This document shows, in pieces, positions 7,432-16,614 of a stretch of 57,222 nt of DNA. The notes beneath the pieces are model-generated. The model was not told the DNA's origin and ran no database searches. It saw only the letters and a list, made by a program, of their open reading frames with translations. The position numbers and the translations under genes were made by a program. Position 1 is the first letter of the stretch; the number at the start of each line of letters is the position of its first letter. Location: assembly GCA_026129765.1 (NCBI GenBank), contig JAHCHP010000021.1, positions 1 to 57,222 of the forward strand, read 5' to 3'. Source of the stretch: Fimbriimonadia bacterium (GTDB lineage: Bacteria; Armatimonadota; Fimbriimonadia; Fimbriimonadales; GBS-DC).

Positions 7432-10400
7432 GTGAATTGGGTTAGTCGCATGGTTCAGGGACTGCGTTTAAGCGGTCTCATCGGGTTATCGTTTCTCCTC
7501 ATACCGGTAGAAGCAACCGCGCAATCGCGCAATGCGCCGGTGCCGCCCTCCTATCTCCAAGCCTACAAAGAGGATTACTTCCCGGTTTCGCAGGTCAAGC
7601 CAGGAATGAAAGGCTATGGGTTGACCGTTTTCAAGGGAACCAAAATTGAGCGGTTCGAGGTGGATGTGCTGGGAGTGATCGAAGGCACCAATGCCGGACG
7701 TCCTCTGGTCCTCATCAAGATGTCGGGCGGACCGATCACTGAACGCGGCGCGAACATCATCGGCGGCATGAGCGGCAGCCCTGTCTTCATTCGAGGCAAA
7801 ATTTTGGGCGCGGTCGCCTATGGCTACGGATTTCCCAAAGAGCCGCACGGATTAGTGACCCCTTTGGAGGATATGCTGGAGACACTCGATTCAAAACTCC
7901 CAGTACCTGAGGCGGCGACAGCGGGCAGTTCACCCTACACAGAAAATAGGACAGTTACCCTCAAGACGCCTATCCGCATCCAGAATCGCGCATACCGCCA
8001 TCTTCATTTGGGGCTGAACCCGCCCTCTGCAGGCACGCAGTCCACCTTATGGGCGCGCCCTCTCTTGACCCCTTTAGCCGTGAGTGGTCTTTCTCAGAAA
8101 GGCGTTCAGAAATTGGAAGAGATTCTGCAGCCCTATGGACTGAAGCCCATCATGGCACCGGGGGGCGTATCCAAACCGGTACAAGCCGCTTTGACGCCCG
8201 GCGCTGCGGTCGCGGGATCGTTGGCGATTGGCGATGTCGATTTGACGGCGATTGGCACGCTGACCTACCGGAAAGGGAACCGTGTCTTGATGTTTGGACA
8301 TCCCTTTTTAAGCGCGGGCGCAATAGAAATGCCTATGTCCATGGCGACCATTCTGGATGTGTTTCCCGCTTATGACGCCTCGGTAAAATTCGGCAACCGA
8401 GCGCAGATCGTGGGCGCAATCACCCAAGACCGCGCGTTCGCGGTGGCAGGCACGGTGGGGGCAAAAGCGCGTTTGATGCCCGTCTCGATGCGCATTGTGG
8501 ACGAAACCACCGGGAGATCCGGCGATTTCAAATGTGAAATCGTGAACCATCCCACGCTCACGCCGCTTATCGTCAATCTGATCGCCTCCGACTTGATGGG
8601 GCGCATCCGATACGGAATGGGCGAAACTACCATTCAGACCCGGTGGCGTCTGGATACTGATAAATTAGGCGCGATTGAATACAGCAATTTCGTCTCGACC
8701 ACAGGCGACCCTGCGCAGGCAGCCATGCAAGAGATGTTTATCTTTCTGATGCAGCTCCAATCTAACAACTTTGAGCCGGTGCGCTTCAAGCATATCTCGA
8801 TGGAGATCAAAATGCGTTCTGGGCGTCAGATGGCGACGATTGACCGTATCTTTACGCGAGAGTCTTCTTACAAACCGGGCGACGAGGTCAAGGTGGGCGT
8901 GGTGTTGAAGCCTTACAATGGCGAACCGGAAACGCGCTACATGAGCATTCAACTGCCTAAAAACCTGCCGAATGGGCGATATATGCTGCAGGCGCGGGGA
9001 GGAGCGATGCCCGGCATGCCGCCCGGTATGCCGCCTGAAATGGCTGCTATCTTATTCGGGGGCGGCGCGCCCACTGCGCCCCCCGCCAATCTCCAACAGA
9101 TGGTGAAACAACTGCAAGAGCGGGAAAAGAATAGCGATTTGACGCTGAGGCTATTCTTAAGCGGTTCGGCGGTGACCATTGAAGGGGAAAAACTGCCGAT
9201 GCTTCCCCCCGTGATGCGCGACATATTGATCGCGCCCCGCTCATCCAGCGTTCGGGTAGAGCGCGACGAGATTAAACAGGTTGAGAACCTGCCATGGCAG
9301 GTCAGTGGTATGCAGGTACTGGGCATTATGGTGCAAAGACCCGATATGTCCGATCGCCCCTCCTCGCGCCCTGAAGGGGGAACCGGCGCGCCGCCATTTG
9401 GATCGCCCCCCTCTGAAGGTTTCGGACCGCCCGGCGGACTTTACACGGGAGAGGAGGAAGAGGAGTTCTTGTCGGGCAAGCGCGCTTTTTCAACTGGATG
9501 GATACAAGACTCCGGATTCCAGCGCATACCGCCTCCAGAATCGACTCGGGGGCTGGGAACATCAGAATCAGAAGAAGGTGAAGGAAAAAGTGATGCGGAA
9601 GAAAGTCGACCTACTGAACGTACCGGTGGTCCAGAAAAACCGGTCTCTCGTCAAGCAAAACGTTGGCAGCCAGCCACTTATGAGGTTTTAAGTAAAGGCA
9701 TTTCGCGCGGGGTGACCGTCACGTTGGATGGAACTATCCAACAGTTCTCTCAGCTCAAGCGATTGACCCAAGTGCCTTCAGGTTATGTTTGGAGCCTTGC
9801 GGCAGGCGCGCAAGGTCGCTATTATGCTGGAACCGGCAACAGCGGCAAAGTTTACCGCTTGAATGAAGAGGGCAAAGCGTTCGAGATCGCCAAACTGCCC
9901 GCCGTCGCCGTCAGCGCATTAGTGGTCGCGCCGGATGGCACGCTTTACGCGGCAGCCGTGCCTTCAGGAACAATTTACAAGATCACTGAGGGACAGGCAC
10001 CCTTGAAGATGTGGGAAACCGGCTCGCGTTATGTGAACCGGATGATTTGGTACAACAATCATCTCATTGCTGCCACCGGCGCGCCCGCCCGCGTCTTGGC
10101 GTTCAGCGCGGACGGCATGCAGGAGCTGATGCGCTCGGACGAATCCAACATCACTGCGCTCACCGCAGGAGCGGACGGCGCGTTGTATGTGGGAGTTTCT
10201 GAGTCGGGTGGGGTCTTCCGTCTTCATCAGGGGCGGGTGGAACTGATCCATGACTGTTCGGAACCATGCATTTCTGCGCTGGCAGTCGATGAAAAAGGAT
10301 TTGTCTATATCGGCACTCACCCGCGCGGCAACATCTATCGCTGGTCGCCCGAAGGGGATGTGCGCGCGCTGCATCCCAAAGGGGGGCTCTCCACACGCGC

Positions 10401-11811
10401 CATGTTGATGGAAGGCGGTCAATTATTTGTTTTCACGGCGAACACTCTTTACCAAATGCCCTTGGGCGCGCAGGAATTGCCGACTTTGCAGGGGATGGGC
10501 TATGACGAAGCGATTGATATCACCACGGCTGTCCGCGCCAATGGGGTTTTGTTGATCGGCACCGCGAACAATGGCGAGGTTTTTACTACCGCTCCGGCAG
10601 GCGATTCCACTTATGAGTCGCCTATCCATGACGCGAAGCAGCGCGCGAACTGGGGTTATATCCGCTGGTCGGCGCAGGAACCCGAAGGCTGTTCAGTGCA
10701 GATTCAGACCCGCTCAGGGAATTCGCCTTATCCCGACGAGACATGGAGCGCGTGGTCTTCGGCTTATTCTGACCCGCTTGGCAGCCGAATCTTGAGCCCT
10801 TCCGCCCGTTACATCCAATTCCGGGTGATGATGCAAGGGAGCAGCGCAGAGGCAGAGGTCTCGGCGCGCAACCTCTCGATCTCGTACATGCCCAGAAATC
10901 AACCGCCCAAACTGACCTTGCAAGAGCCGAAAGTCGCTGCGGTTTGGAGCGGTGAAAAGACTGCGCGATGGAACGCGACCGATCCCGATGGCGACTCGCT
11001 GGTTTATGAGAGTTTCCTGTCTAACGATGGAGGCAAGACGTGGGAGCGCGCTAAGAGCAAACCTGCCAAAACAGAACCCAGCGAGGCAGGAGAGGCGGAG
11101 GCTGAAGAGCCTGAAATGGAGGTGCCGTCTCCTGAAGAGATGCGCGCCCAGCTTCAAGAGGCGTTAGATAGTTCACCCGATATGCCTGCCGATGTTCGCG
11201 CGCAAATCGAGCAGAATATGGATCAGAACATCGAGGATATGCGAACCACTATGCAGACCTATATTGATCAACGGCGCGAAGCGCGCGCGGCATCCGGCGA
11301 ATCGGCTTCCAGCGGTCGGGTGAATAGCCTGTCCATCGACACCTCCCAGTATCCCGATGGAACCTACCTCTTGAAAGTAACGGCATCCGACAAACCCAGT
11401 ATGCCGACCGATTTTGCGACGGTGGAGGCTGTCAGCGCGCCTATCACGATTTGCAATACGCCTCCCGCATTGATTGTGAACCGCGAGACTCCGGTGGATA
11501 AAGAAGAGAAACGCGCCACCGTTGAAGGATATGCCTTCCAGATGTTTACTCCAGCGGACAAGAAGAACGGGGAAATGGGGAAGGGCAACTGGCGGAACGA
11601 TGTGCCGATCACTGCCATTCAATATCGAGTCGGCAACTCGAAAGATTGGAACAGCGCGGAACCGGGCGATGGCTTCTTTGATTCAGGGTATGAATGGTTC
11701 CGAATTCAAACTGAACCCCTCACAGTCGGGGAGGTAACCCTCGAGATCAAAGTGTTTAACGCGGCAGGAAAGTCCACCACAAGGCAAGTCAAGATCAAAG
11801 TGGAGAAGTGA
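7432..11811 (+). CDS. Giant secreted SpoIVB-S55-like protein with beta-propeller and C-terminal Ig/FN3-like region
   Basis: 1459 aa. A signal peptide ends near ATAQS (about residue 32). The S55-like part has GMSGSPVFIRGKILGAVAY with Ser116 in GMSGSP, and much later VLMFGHPFLSAGAIEMPMS with His290. This is followed by Met/Pro/Gly-rich and acidic linkers (about 520-740). Then come propeller-type repeats such as YYAGTGNSGKVYRL and LYAAAVPSGTIYKI, an Ig/FN3-like segment around TARWNATDPDGDSLVY interrupted by a charged helical insert, and a beta-rich tail. GTG 7432 has GGAGG at 7419-7423 with good spacing; the TTG at 7426 is too close. In SpoIVB the His precedes the Ser, here the order is reversed. 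Protease activity is inferred only. Confidence 0.75.
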   Translation: MNWVSRMVQGLRLSGLIGLSFLLIPVEATAQSRNAPVPPSYLQAYKEDYFPVSQVKPGMKGYGLTVFKGTKIERFEVDVLGVIEGTNAGRPLVLIKMSGGPITERGANIIGGMSGSPVFIRGKILGAVAYGYGFPKEPHGLVTPLEDMLETLDSKLPVPEAATAGSSPYTENRTVTLKTPIRIQNRAYRHLHLGLNPPSAGTQSTLWARPLLTPLAVSGLSQKGVQKLEEILQPYGLKPIMAPGGVSKPVQAALTPGAAVAGSLAIGDVDLTAIGTLTYRKGNRVLMFGHPFLSAGAIEMPMSMATILDVFPAYDASVKFGNRAQIVGAITQDRAFAVAGTVGAKARLMPVSMRIVDETTGRSGDFKCEIVNHPTLTPLIVNLIASDLMGRIRYGMGETTIQTRWRLDTDKLGAIEYSNFVSTTGDPAQAAMQEMFIFLMQLQSNNFEPVRFKHISMEIKMRSGRQMATIDRIFTRESSYKPGDEVKVGVVLKPYNGEPETRYMSIQLPKNLPNGRYMLQARGGAMPGMPPGMPPEMAAILFGGGAPTAPPANLQQMVKQLQEREKNSDLTLRLFLSGSAVTIEGEKLPMLPPVMRDILIAPRSSSVRVERDEIKQVENLPWQVSGMQVLGIMVQRPDMSDRPSSRPEGGTGAPPFGSPPSEGFGPPGGLYTGEEEEEFLSGKRAFSTGWIQDSGFQRIPPPESTRGLGTSESEEGEGKSDAEESRPTERTGGPEKPVSRQAKRWQPATYEVLSKGISRGVTVTLDGTIQQFSQLKRLTQVPSGYVWSLAAGAQGRYYAGTGNSGKVYRLNEEGKAFEIAKLPAVAVSALVVAPDGTLYAAAVPSGTIYKITEGQAPLKMWETGSRYVNRMIWYNNHLIAATGAPARVLAFSADGMQELMRSDESNITALTAGADGALYVGVSESGGVFRLHQGRVELIHDCSEPCISALAVDEKGFVYIGTHPRGNIYRWSPEGDVRALHPKGGLSTRAMLMEGGQLFVFTANTLYQMPLGAQELPTLQGMGYDEAIDITTAVRANGVLLIGTANNGEVFTTAPAGDSTYESPIHDAKQRANWGYIRWSAQEPEGCSVQIQTRSGNSPYPDETWSAWSSAYSDPLGSRILSPSARYIQFRVMMQGSSAEAEVSARNLSISYMPRNQPPKLTLQEPKVAAVWSGEKTARWNATDPDGDSLVYESFLSNDGGKTWERAKSKPAKTEPSEAGEAEAEEPEMEVPSPEEMRAQLQEALDSSPDMPADVRAQIEQNMDQNIEDMRTTMQTYIDQRREARAASGESASSGRVNSLSIDTSQYPDGTYLLKVTASDKPSMPTDFATVEAVSAPITICNTPPALIVNRETPVDKEEKRATVEGYAFQMFTPADKKNGEMGKGNWRNDVPITAIQYRVGNSKDWNSAEPGDGFFDSGYEWFRIQTEPLTVGEVTLEIKVFNAAGKSTTRQVKIKVEK

Positions 11812-11814
11812 GAG

Positions 11815-11840
11815 CGGTTCCCCCGCAAGCAGGGGAACCG
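11815..11840. terminator. Hairpin between convergent genes (family B core)
   Basis: CGGTTCCCC (11815-11823) pairs with GGGGAACCG (11832-11840). It lies 3 bases past the S55 stop and 21 bases from the mutase stop, so it can terminate both transcripts. It is a shortened version of dispersed repeat B. Confidence 0.65.
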
Positions 11841-11861
11841 GGTTATTCCTCGCCCAAAGCG

Positions 11862-13484
11862 TCACACCACAGACACTTCCTGATACTCGCCGTAAACATC
11901 TTTCATGGCATTCACGATCTCGCCCAGTGTCGCATAAGCCTTCACCGCATTCAGAATCGGCTCCATCATATTGCTGTCTTTGCGGGCGTGCTCCCGCACT
12001 GAGTTCAGCGCGCTGGAGACCGCCTGATTATCGCGTCGCCGCCGTAAATCGTTCAGGCGGGAGACCTGTTTTTCATGCGCCTCTTCCGAGATTTTTAGGA
12101 TATTGAACGGGATAGGTTCCTTATCCATCACGTAGTCATTAACCCCCACGATGACAAACTCTTTTTTGTCCACCTTGCGTTGGAACTGATAGGCGGCATC
12201 GGCGATTTCCTGTTGGAAGAATCCGGAGTTGATCGCCGGAATCGCGCCCCCCTCCGCCTCAATTCTACGGAAATAGTCGCGCGCGCCTTCTTCCATCTGG
12301 CTGGTCAAGCTTTCCACAAAATAGGAACCTGCCAACGGGTCGACTGTGTTGATCACGCCGGTCTCTTCCGCTATCACTTGCTGCGTTCGCAACGAGAGAA
12401 GGGCGGCTTCCTCGGTAGGCAATGCCCATGCCTCGTCAAAGGAATTGACATGCAGCGACTGGGTCCCGCCCAGTACCGCCGCCAACGCCTCAAAAGCGGA
12501 ACGAATGATATTCACATAGGGTTGCTGCATCGTCAGTGAACAGCCAGCCGTTTGCGTATGGAAGCGCAGCCACCAAGATTTGGGGTTTTTGGCTCCGAAG
12601 GTTTCCCGCATTTCGGTCGCCCAGATTCGGCGCGCGGCGCGGTACTTCGCGATCTCCTCAAAAAAGTCGATATGACTGTTAAAGAAGAAAGAGAGTTTCG
12701 GCGCGAACTCGTCTACATCCAAACCCCGCTCGATGCACCAGCGCACATATTCAAAGCCGTCGTTCAAAGTGAACGCCAACTCTTGCACCGCGGTGGAGCC
12801 TGCCTCGCGAATGTGGTAGCCGCTGATACTGATGGGATGCCAGTTCGGGACATGCTGGCAGCCAAATTCCACCGTGTCCACAATCAACTTCATATGAGGT
12901 TCCGGCGGGTAGACCCACTCTTTCTGCGCGATGTACTCTTTCAAGATGTCGTTCTGGATCGTTCCCGAAAGATTCTTGAGAGGCACGCCCTTTTCTTCCG
13001 CGACCGCAAGATACATTGCCCACAGAATAATAGCGGGGGCGTTGATGGTCATCGAAGTGGTAATCGCTCCCAAGTCTATGCCGTCAAACAGCGCTTCCAT
13101 ATCTTCCAGAGAGGCGATATTGACCCCGCATTTACCCACTTCGCCTTCCGACAGCGGGTCATCCGGGTCGCAGCCCATCAGCGTGGGCAAATCAAACGCG
13201 ACAGACAAACCCATCTGCCCCTGATCGATCAGGAACTTATATCGCTGGTTCGTTTCGAACGGGGTCGCGAAACCAGAGAACTGCCGGGTGGTCCAGACTT
13301 TTCCCCTGTACATGGTGGGATAAAGCCCGCGTGTGAAGGGATACTCGCCGGGATTGCCCAAATCGGTCTGGTATTCTAATTGAGACACATCTTGCGGCGT
13401 ATAAAGCCGTTTGATCTCCATCCCAGACAGCGTTTCAAATCGGACCTTTCGTTCCTGTAATACAGGCGTCGTTGACTGACTCAT
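11862..13484 (-). CDS. Acyl-CoA mutase large subunit, isobutyryl-CoA mutase type
   Basis: 540 aa, the TIM-barrel catalytic subunit of adenosylcobalamin-dependent acyl-CoA mutases without the B12-binding domain. The general signatures YPTMY, TIQNDILKE and SISGYH (His224) are present. Two substrate-deciding residues differ from methylmalonyl-CoA mutase. Phe69 in TTRQFSGF stands where MCM has Tyr89. Gln187 in KEYIAQKEW stands where MCM has Arg207. Phe/Gln is the published isobutyryl-CoA mutase pair. A small B12-binding subunit must be encoded elsewhere. GGAGG lies before the ATG. The common label methylmalonyl-CoA mutase is probably wrong in substrate. Confidence 0.85.
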   Translation of the reverse strand: MSQSTTPVLQERKVRFETLSGMEIKRLYTPQDVSQLEYQTDLGNPGEYPFTRGLYPTMYRGKVWTTRQFSGFATPFETNQRYKFLIDQGQMGLSVAFDLPTLMGCDPDDPLSEGEVGKCGVNIASLEDMEALFDGIDLGAITTSMTINAPAIILWAMYLAVAEEKGVPLKNLSGTIQNDILKEYIAQKEWVYPPEPHMKLIVDTVEFGCQHVPNWHPISISGYHIREAGSTAVQELAFTLNDGFEYVRWCIERGLDVDEFAPKLSFFFNSHIDFFEEIAKYRAARRIWATEMRETFGAKNPKSWWLRFHTQTAGCSLTMQQPYVNIIRSAFEALAAVLGGTQSLHVNSFDEAWALPTEEAALLSLRTQQVIAEETGVINTVDPLAGSYFVESLTSQMEEGARDYFRRIEAEGGAIPAINSGFFQQEIADAAYQFQRKVDKKEFVIVGVNDYVMDKEPIPFNILKISEEAHEKQVSRLNDLRRRRDNQAVSSALNSVREHARKDSNMMEPILNAVKAYATLGEIVNAMKDVYGEYQEVSVV

Positions 13485-13518
13485 AGAAATAAGTTCCTCC
13501 TTCTTCCAAATAAACCGG

Positions 13519-13959
13519 TTATCCGCCGGAAGCGGGGCTGCTGACCGGCGTATTCGGATCGGTTAAAGGCGTTCCCGCGCCGTCCGGCATGCCGGGTGTT
13601 TGATGCTGGTATTCATTGGTTCGCGGATCTAACTTGATATCCGCAGGCGGTTCCGGCAGCGGCTCGCGCTTGGGTTCGGTTCCGCCGGAAGCGGGTAAGT
13701 CTCCCATATAAGGCTCCACGCCTTGCCCTGCGCCTGCGTTGCCCGCGCTGCTGCTCGCAGAGGTGTCAGGCGTCTCGCCCGGTTCCGTCGCCATGGGACT
13801 TTGAACGCGGGGAGTCGATTTCCCGATCTCATCGTGCGCAGATTGGTTTTTCTCCGCTAACTGCGCCTTTACATCCTCTTCGGTGAGCGGTTTATCCGCG
13901 CATCCCGAAAGCCCAAGGCTCATCACCGCCAAAATCATCAAAAGCCAAATTCGTTTCAT
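13519..13959 (-). CDS. Small Pro-rich lipoprotein
   Basis: 146 aa. An N-terminal hydrophobic stretch ends in the lipobox LSGC, so the mature protein starts at Cys and is lipid-anchored. The rest is charged, then Pro/Gly/Ser-rich and probably unstructured (EPLPEPPADIKLDPRTNEYQ). No enzymatic domain is recognised. ATG 13957-13959 is preferred, with AGGTGAGG upstream; a GTG four codons earlier is possible. It sits between murB and the mutase on the same strand. Confidence 0.75.
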   Translation of the reverse strand: MKRIWLLMILAVMSLGLSGCADKPLTEEDVKAQLAEKNQSAHDEIGKSTPRVQSPMATEPGETPDTSASSSAGNAGAGQGVEPYMGDLPASGGTEPKREPLPEPPADIKLDPRTNEYQHQTPGMPDGAGTPLTDPNTPVSSPASGG

Positions 13960-14003
13960 GGTTCGCCTCACCTATATAATTGTGGCATGCAAAAGGGCTT
14001 GTT

Positions 14004-14984
14004 TCACTCGTCCCATCGCCAATTTCCCACATAAAGCGCCTCTTCTTCAAGAGTGACCCCGAACTGTTCGAACACGGTTCGCTTGACATGTTTTGCCAAT
14101 TGATAGAAGTCGGTGGCGGTCGCATGGTTCAAATTGATGAGAAAATTGGCGTGTTTCTGGGCAACCTGCGCGCCTCCAACCAGAAAACCTTTCAGTCCGC
14201 ACGCCGCGATCAGATAACCTGCAGGCACCACGCCTGCCGCCCGGATCGGCTCCGGTATCTCTGAGAGTCGGGCTGCCAGCTGGGGGTCATTGATGTTCTT
14301 GAAGAAGCTGCCAACGGAGGGTTGGGGAGGCTGCTTGGAAATGCGCTGCCGTTGGATATCGCGCGCAAAAGCATACACTTCCCGCCAATCGCCCTGCTGC
14401 ATCTTCATCTCTACCGCCAGCAAAGCAGTGGGGGGCGGGTTGGGTTGGCGAAGGCGGCTGTCGCGGTAGGAAAATTGCATCCAGTCTGGCGAGACCGTTT
14501 TGCGTTCGCCCCCTGTTACGATATCTAACGAGACCAGCAAATCTGCGATGTTATGGCGGTAGGCTCCCGCATTGGAGATTAGCGCGCCACCCAACGTGCC
14601 GGGTATACCCACCGCGAACTGAAGACCGCTTAAATGCGCTTGGGCGGTTTTTAAGAAGAGATCGCGAAAGGAGACTCCTGTCTCAGCATAGGTTGTTTCG
14701 CCCGCCCGGACCGTTTCGCAACTGTTAAACAGCACAAGGCCTTCGATACCGTCATCGCTGACCAGGATGTTTGAGCCATGTCCCAAAATGAAGAGAGGCA
14801 CGTGGTGTTGCTGCGCCCAAGTCGCGATGTTCGCGAACTCGTTCAGATGGTGGACACGATAGAACAGTTCGGCGGGTCCTCCGGTTCGGAGGGTGGTATG
14901 AAACCGCATCGGCTCATTGCGTTTTAGCCGATGCGGTTCAGAGAGAATCGATAGAAGTTCGTTTCGCTGGGTCTCAGAGATCAT
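14004..14984 (-). CDS. murB: UDP-N-acetylenolpyruvoylglucosamine reductase
   Basis: 326 aa. MurB uses FAD and NADPH to form UDP-N-acetylmuramate in cytoplasmic peptidoglycan synthesis. Diagnostic motifs are HTTLRTGGPAELF, the FAD segment LGHGSNILVSDDG, GIPGTLGGALISNAGAY and the catalytic-Ser segment PSVGSFFKN, ending with KHANFLINL. The ATG directly abuts the rpmB stop (TAAATG). Length and motifs are normal for the family. Confidence 0.95.
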   Translation of the reverse strand: MISETQRNELLSILSEPHRLKRNEPMRFHTTLRTGGPAELFYRVHHLNEFANIATWAQQHHVPLFILGHGSNILVSDDGIEGLVLFNSCETVRAGETTYAETGVSFRDLFLKTAQAHLSGLQFAVGIPGTLGGALISNAGAYRHNIADLLVSLDIVTGGERKTVSPDWMQFSYRDSRLRQPNPPPTALLAVEMKMQQGDWREVYAFARDIQRQRISKQPPQPSVGSFFKNINDPQLAARLSEIPEPIRAAGVVPAGYLIAACGLKGFLVGGAQVAQKHANFLINLNHATATDFYQLAKHVKRTVFEQFGVTLEEEALYVGNWRWDE

Positions 14985-15203
14985 TTACAGCGCGCGGACG
15001 ACTTTGCCCGCTTTGATGCAGCGAGTGCAGACCCGAATCTTGCGTGTGGTTCCGGGCGCGATCACCGCGCGCACCGTCTGCAAGTTGGGCGACCACTGCC
15101 GCTTTGTGCGAGGCGCGCGGAACTTCCACTGCCCGGAGTGGCGGTGCCGAATGTTCTGACCGAACTGGGTTCCCTTGTCACAAATTTCGCATACTCTTGG
15201 CAT
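14985..15203 (-). CDS. rpmB: 50S ribosomal protein L28
   Basis: 72 aa. Starts MPRVCEICDKGTQFG and has the conserved RTKRQWSPNLQTVR core. The two pairs CEIC and CTRC form the zinc-ribbon type of L28. GAGGAGG precedes the ATG and overlaps the argD stop region, so it is probably co-transcribed with argD and murB. Location between argD and murB is not the usual rpmB neighbourhood. Confidence 0.95.
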   Translation of the reverse strand: MPRVCEICDKGTQFGQNIRHRHSGQWKFRAPRTKRQWSPNLQTVRAVIAPGTTRKIRVCTRCIKAGKVVRAL

Positions 15204-15218
15204 AATGATTAGACCTCC

Positions 15219-16421
15219 TCAGTTGAATTCGTTTTTCCATACTTCCGATAAAATGGCGACCGCCTGGTTGACCTGACTCTCGTTTAGAATCAGGGGCGGC
15301 ACAATTCGCAAGGTGTGATCCCCGACCGGGTTGACCAGCAGTCCTTTCTTTAGGGCGTGTTTCGCGGTTTCGCGCGCCACCGGCTGGCTGAGCCCCACAC
15401 CGATCATCAGACCTCTACCGCGAACTTCCTGAATGGGGCATCCTTGATCTTTCAAGGCGCAGAGCAATGCGCGGAAATAGTTGCCTATTGCTTCTGCGTT
15501 CTGCCTCAAACCTTCTTCCTCAATAATCTCGATCACGGTCATCGCCGCGGTGGCTGCCAGCGCGTTCCCGCCGAAGGTGGAGCCATGATCGCCCGGCACC
15601 AGCGTTTTCGCCGCTTTTCCTCGCGCCAACAGCGCGCCGATGGGGAAACCGCCCCCTAAGCCTTTGGCTAATGCCATCAGATCGGGCTGAATGTGGTCGT
15701 GCTGCCAAGCGAACCATTCGCCCGTCCTTCCCATGCCGGTCTGCACTTCATCAAAAATCAACAATGCGCCATACTGATCGCACAGGTCGCGCGCCGTCTT
15801 CAGAAACTCATGGGACAGCGGATGGATACCGCTTTCGCCTTGAATTGGCTCCATCATCACCGCAGCCGTTCTCTCGCTGAAAGCTTGCTTTAGCGCGTCG
15901 CTGTCATTGCGCGGCACATGCCGAAATCCCGGTACCAGCGGCGCAAACGGTTCTTGATATTGGGGCTGTCCCGTCGCCGAAACTGCGCCCATCGTGCGTC
16001 CGTGAAAACTGCCTTCCAGCGCGATGATTTCATAGGCGTCGCTGCCTTTACAGTTCCGGGCATATTTGCGCGCCACTTTCAAGCCAGTTTCGCATGCCTC
16101 TGCGCCGGTATTCACGAAGAAAACGCTCTCCATACCCGAAAGCGCGCACAGTTTTTTTGCCAATTCCGCCTGTGGAGCCGTCAAATACAAGTTGCTCAGG
16201 TGCATCAGCGTTCCTGCCTGTTCGCATATCCGCCGGACCAATTTGGGGTGACAATGCCCCACGCTGCACACCGCGACGCCCGCCACTAAATCCAGGTAGG
16301 CATTGCCCTCTGAGTCGTAAACATACGCCCCCTCTCCCCGGACAAACAAAGGCTCCTGACGGCGATAGGTTCCCATGACCCATTGATGGTCTAAAGCGCG
16401 TATGGCATCTGCAGAATACAT
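15219..16421 (-). CDS. argD: Acetylornithine / class III aminotransferase
   Basis: 400 aa, PLP-dependent. It shows the N-terminal GEGAYVYDSEGNAYLDLVAG, the PLP phosphate contact NTGAEACE, SFHGRT, the cofactor Asp in LIFDEVQTGMGRTG and the Schiff-base Lys in LMALAKGLGGGFPIG. The pattern fits ArgD of arginine synthesis; lysine or ornithine relatives cannot be fully excluded. I chose the ATG at 16419-16421, where the family N-terminus begins; further upstream codons run into repeat B. A GGTATACT core ends 11 bases before this ATG, so the leader is very short. First gene of the argD-rpmB-murB run. Confidence 0.88.
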   Translation of the reverse strand: MYSADAIRALDHQWVMGTYRRQEPLFVRGEGAYVYDSEGNAYLDLVAGVAVCSVGHCHPKLVRRICEQAGTLMHLSNLYLTAPQAELAKKLCALSGMESVFFVNTGAEACETGLKVARKYARNCKGSDAYEIIALEGSFHGRTMGAVSATGQPQYQEPFAPLVPGFRHVPRNDSDALKQAFSERTAAVMMEPIQGESGIHPLSHEFLKTARDLCDQYGALLIFDEVQTGMGRTGEWFAWQHDHIQPDLMALAKGLGGGFPIGALLARGKAAKTLVPGDHGSTFGGNALAATAAMTVIEIIEEEGLRQNAEAIGNYFRALLCALKDQGCPIQEVRGRGLMIGVGLSQPVARETAKHALKKGLLVNPVGDHTLRIVPPLILNESQVNQAVAILSEVWKNEFN

Positions 16422-16432
16422 AGCGAGCAAAT

Positions 16433-16440
16433 AGTATACC
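16433..16440 (-). promoter_or_regulatory. -10 element of argD operon
   Basis: GGTATACT on the minus strand, 11 bases before the argD ATG. No ribosome-binding site fits in the gap. Confidence 0.55.
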
Positions 16441-16520
16441 TGATAAGGCGCATGAATAGGGTTCGGCGTTGAAAGCATAAGGATGGGTGGGGGAGAGGGT
16501 CTTTCGTGGTTGTAAAAAAA

Positions 16521-16563
16521 ACAACCCCCTCCGTTGGGTTCCCCCTGCAAGCAAGGAGAACCG
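16521..16563. repeat. Dispersed hairpin repeat family B, copy 3
   Basis: ACAACCCCCTCCGTTGGGTT, then CCCCCTGCAAGCAAGGAGAACCGG. Nearly the same text occurs at 20924-20967, and on the other strand at 7331-7373. It lies between divergent-side argD and the PEP-CTERM gene. Confidence 0.8.
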
Positions 16564-16614
16564 GAACTGTTCGGAAGGGGTGATTACAGATGGTTTTCTC
16601 TAATGAGGCACTGC

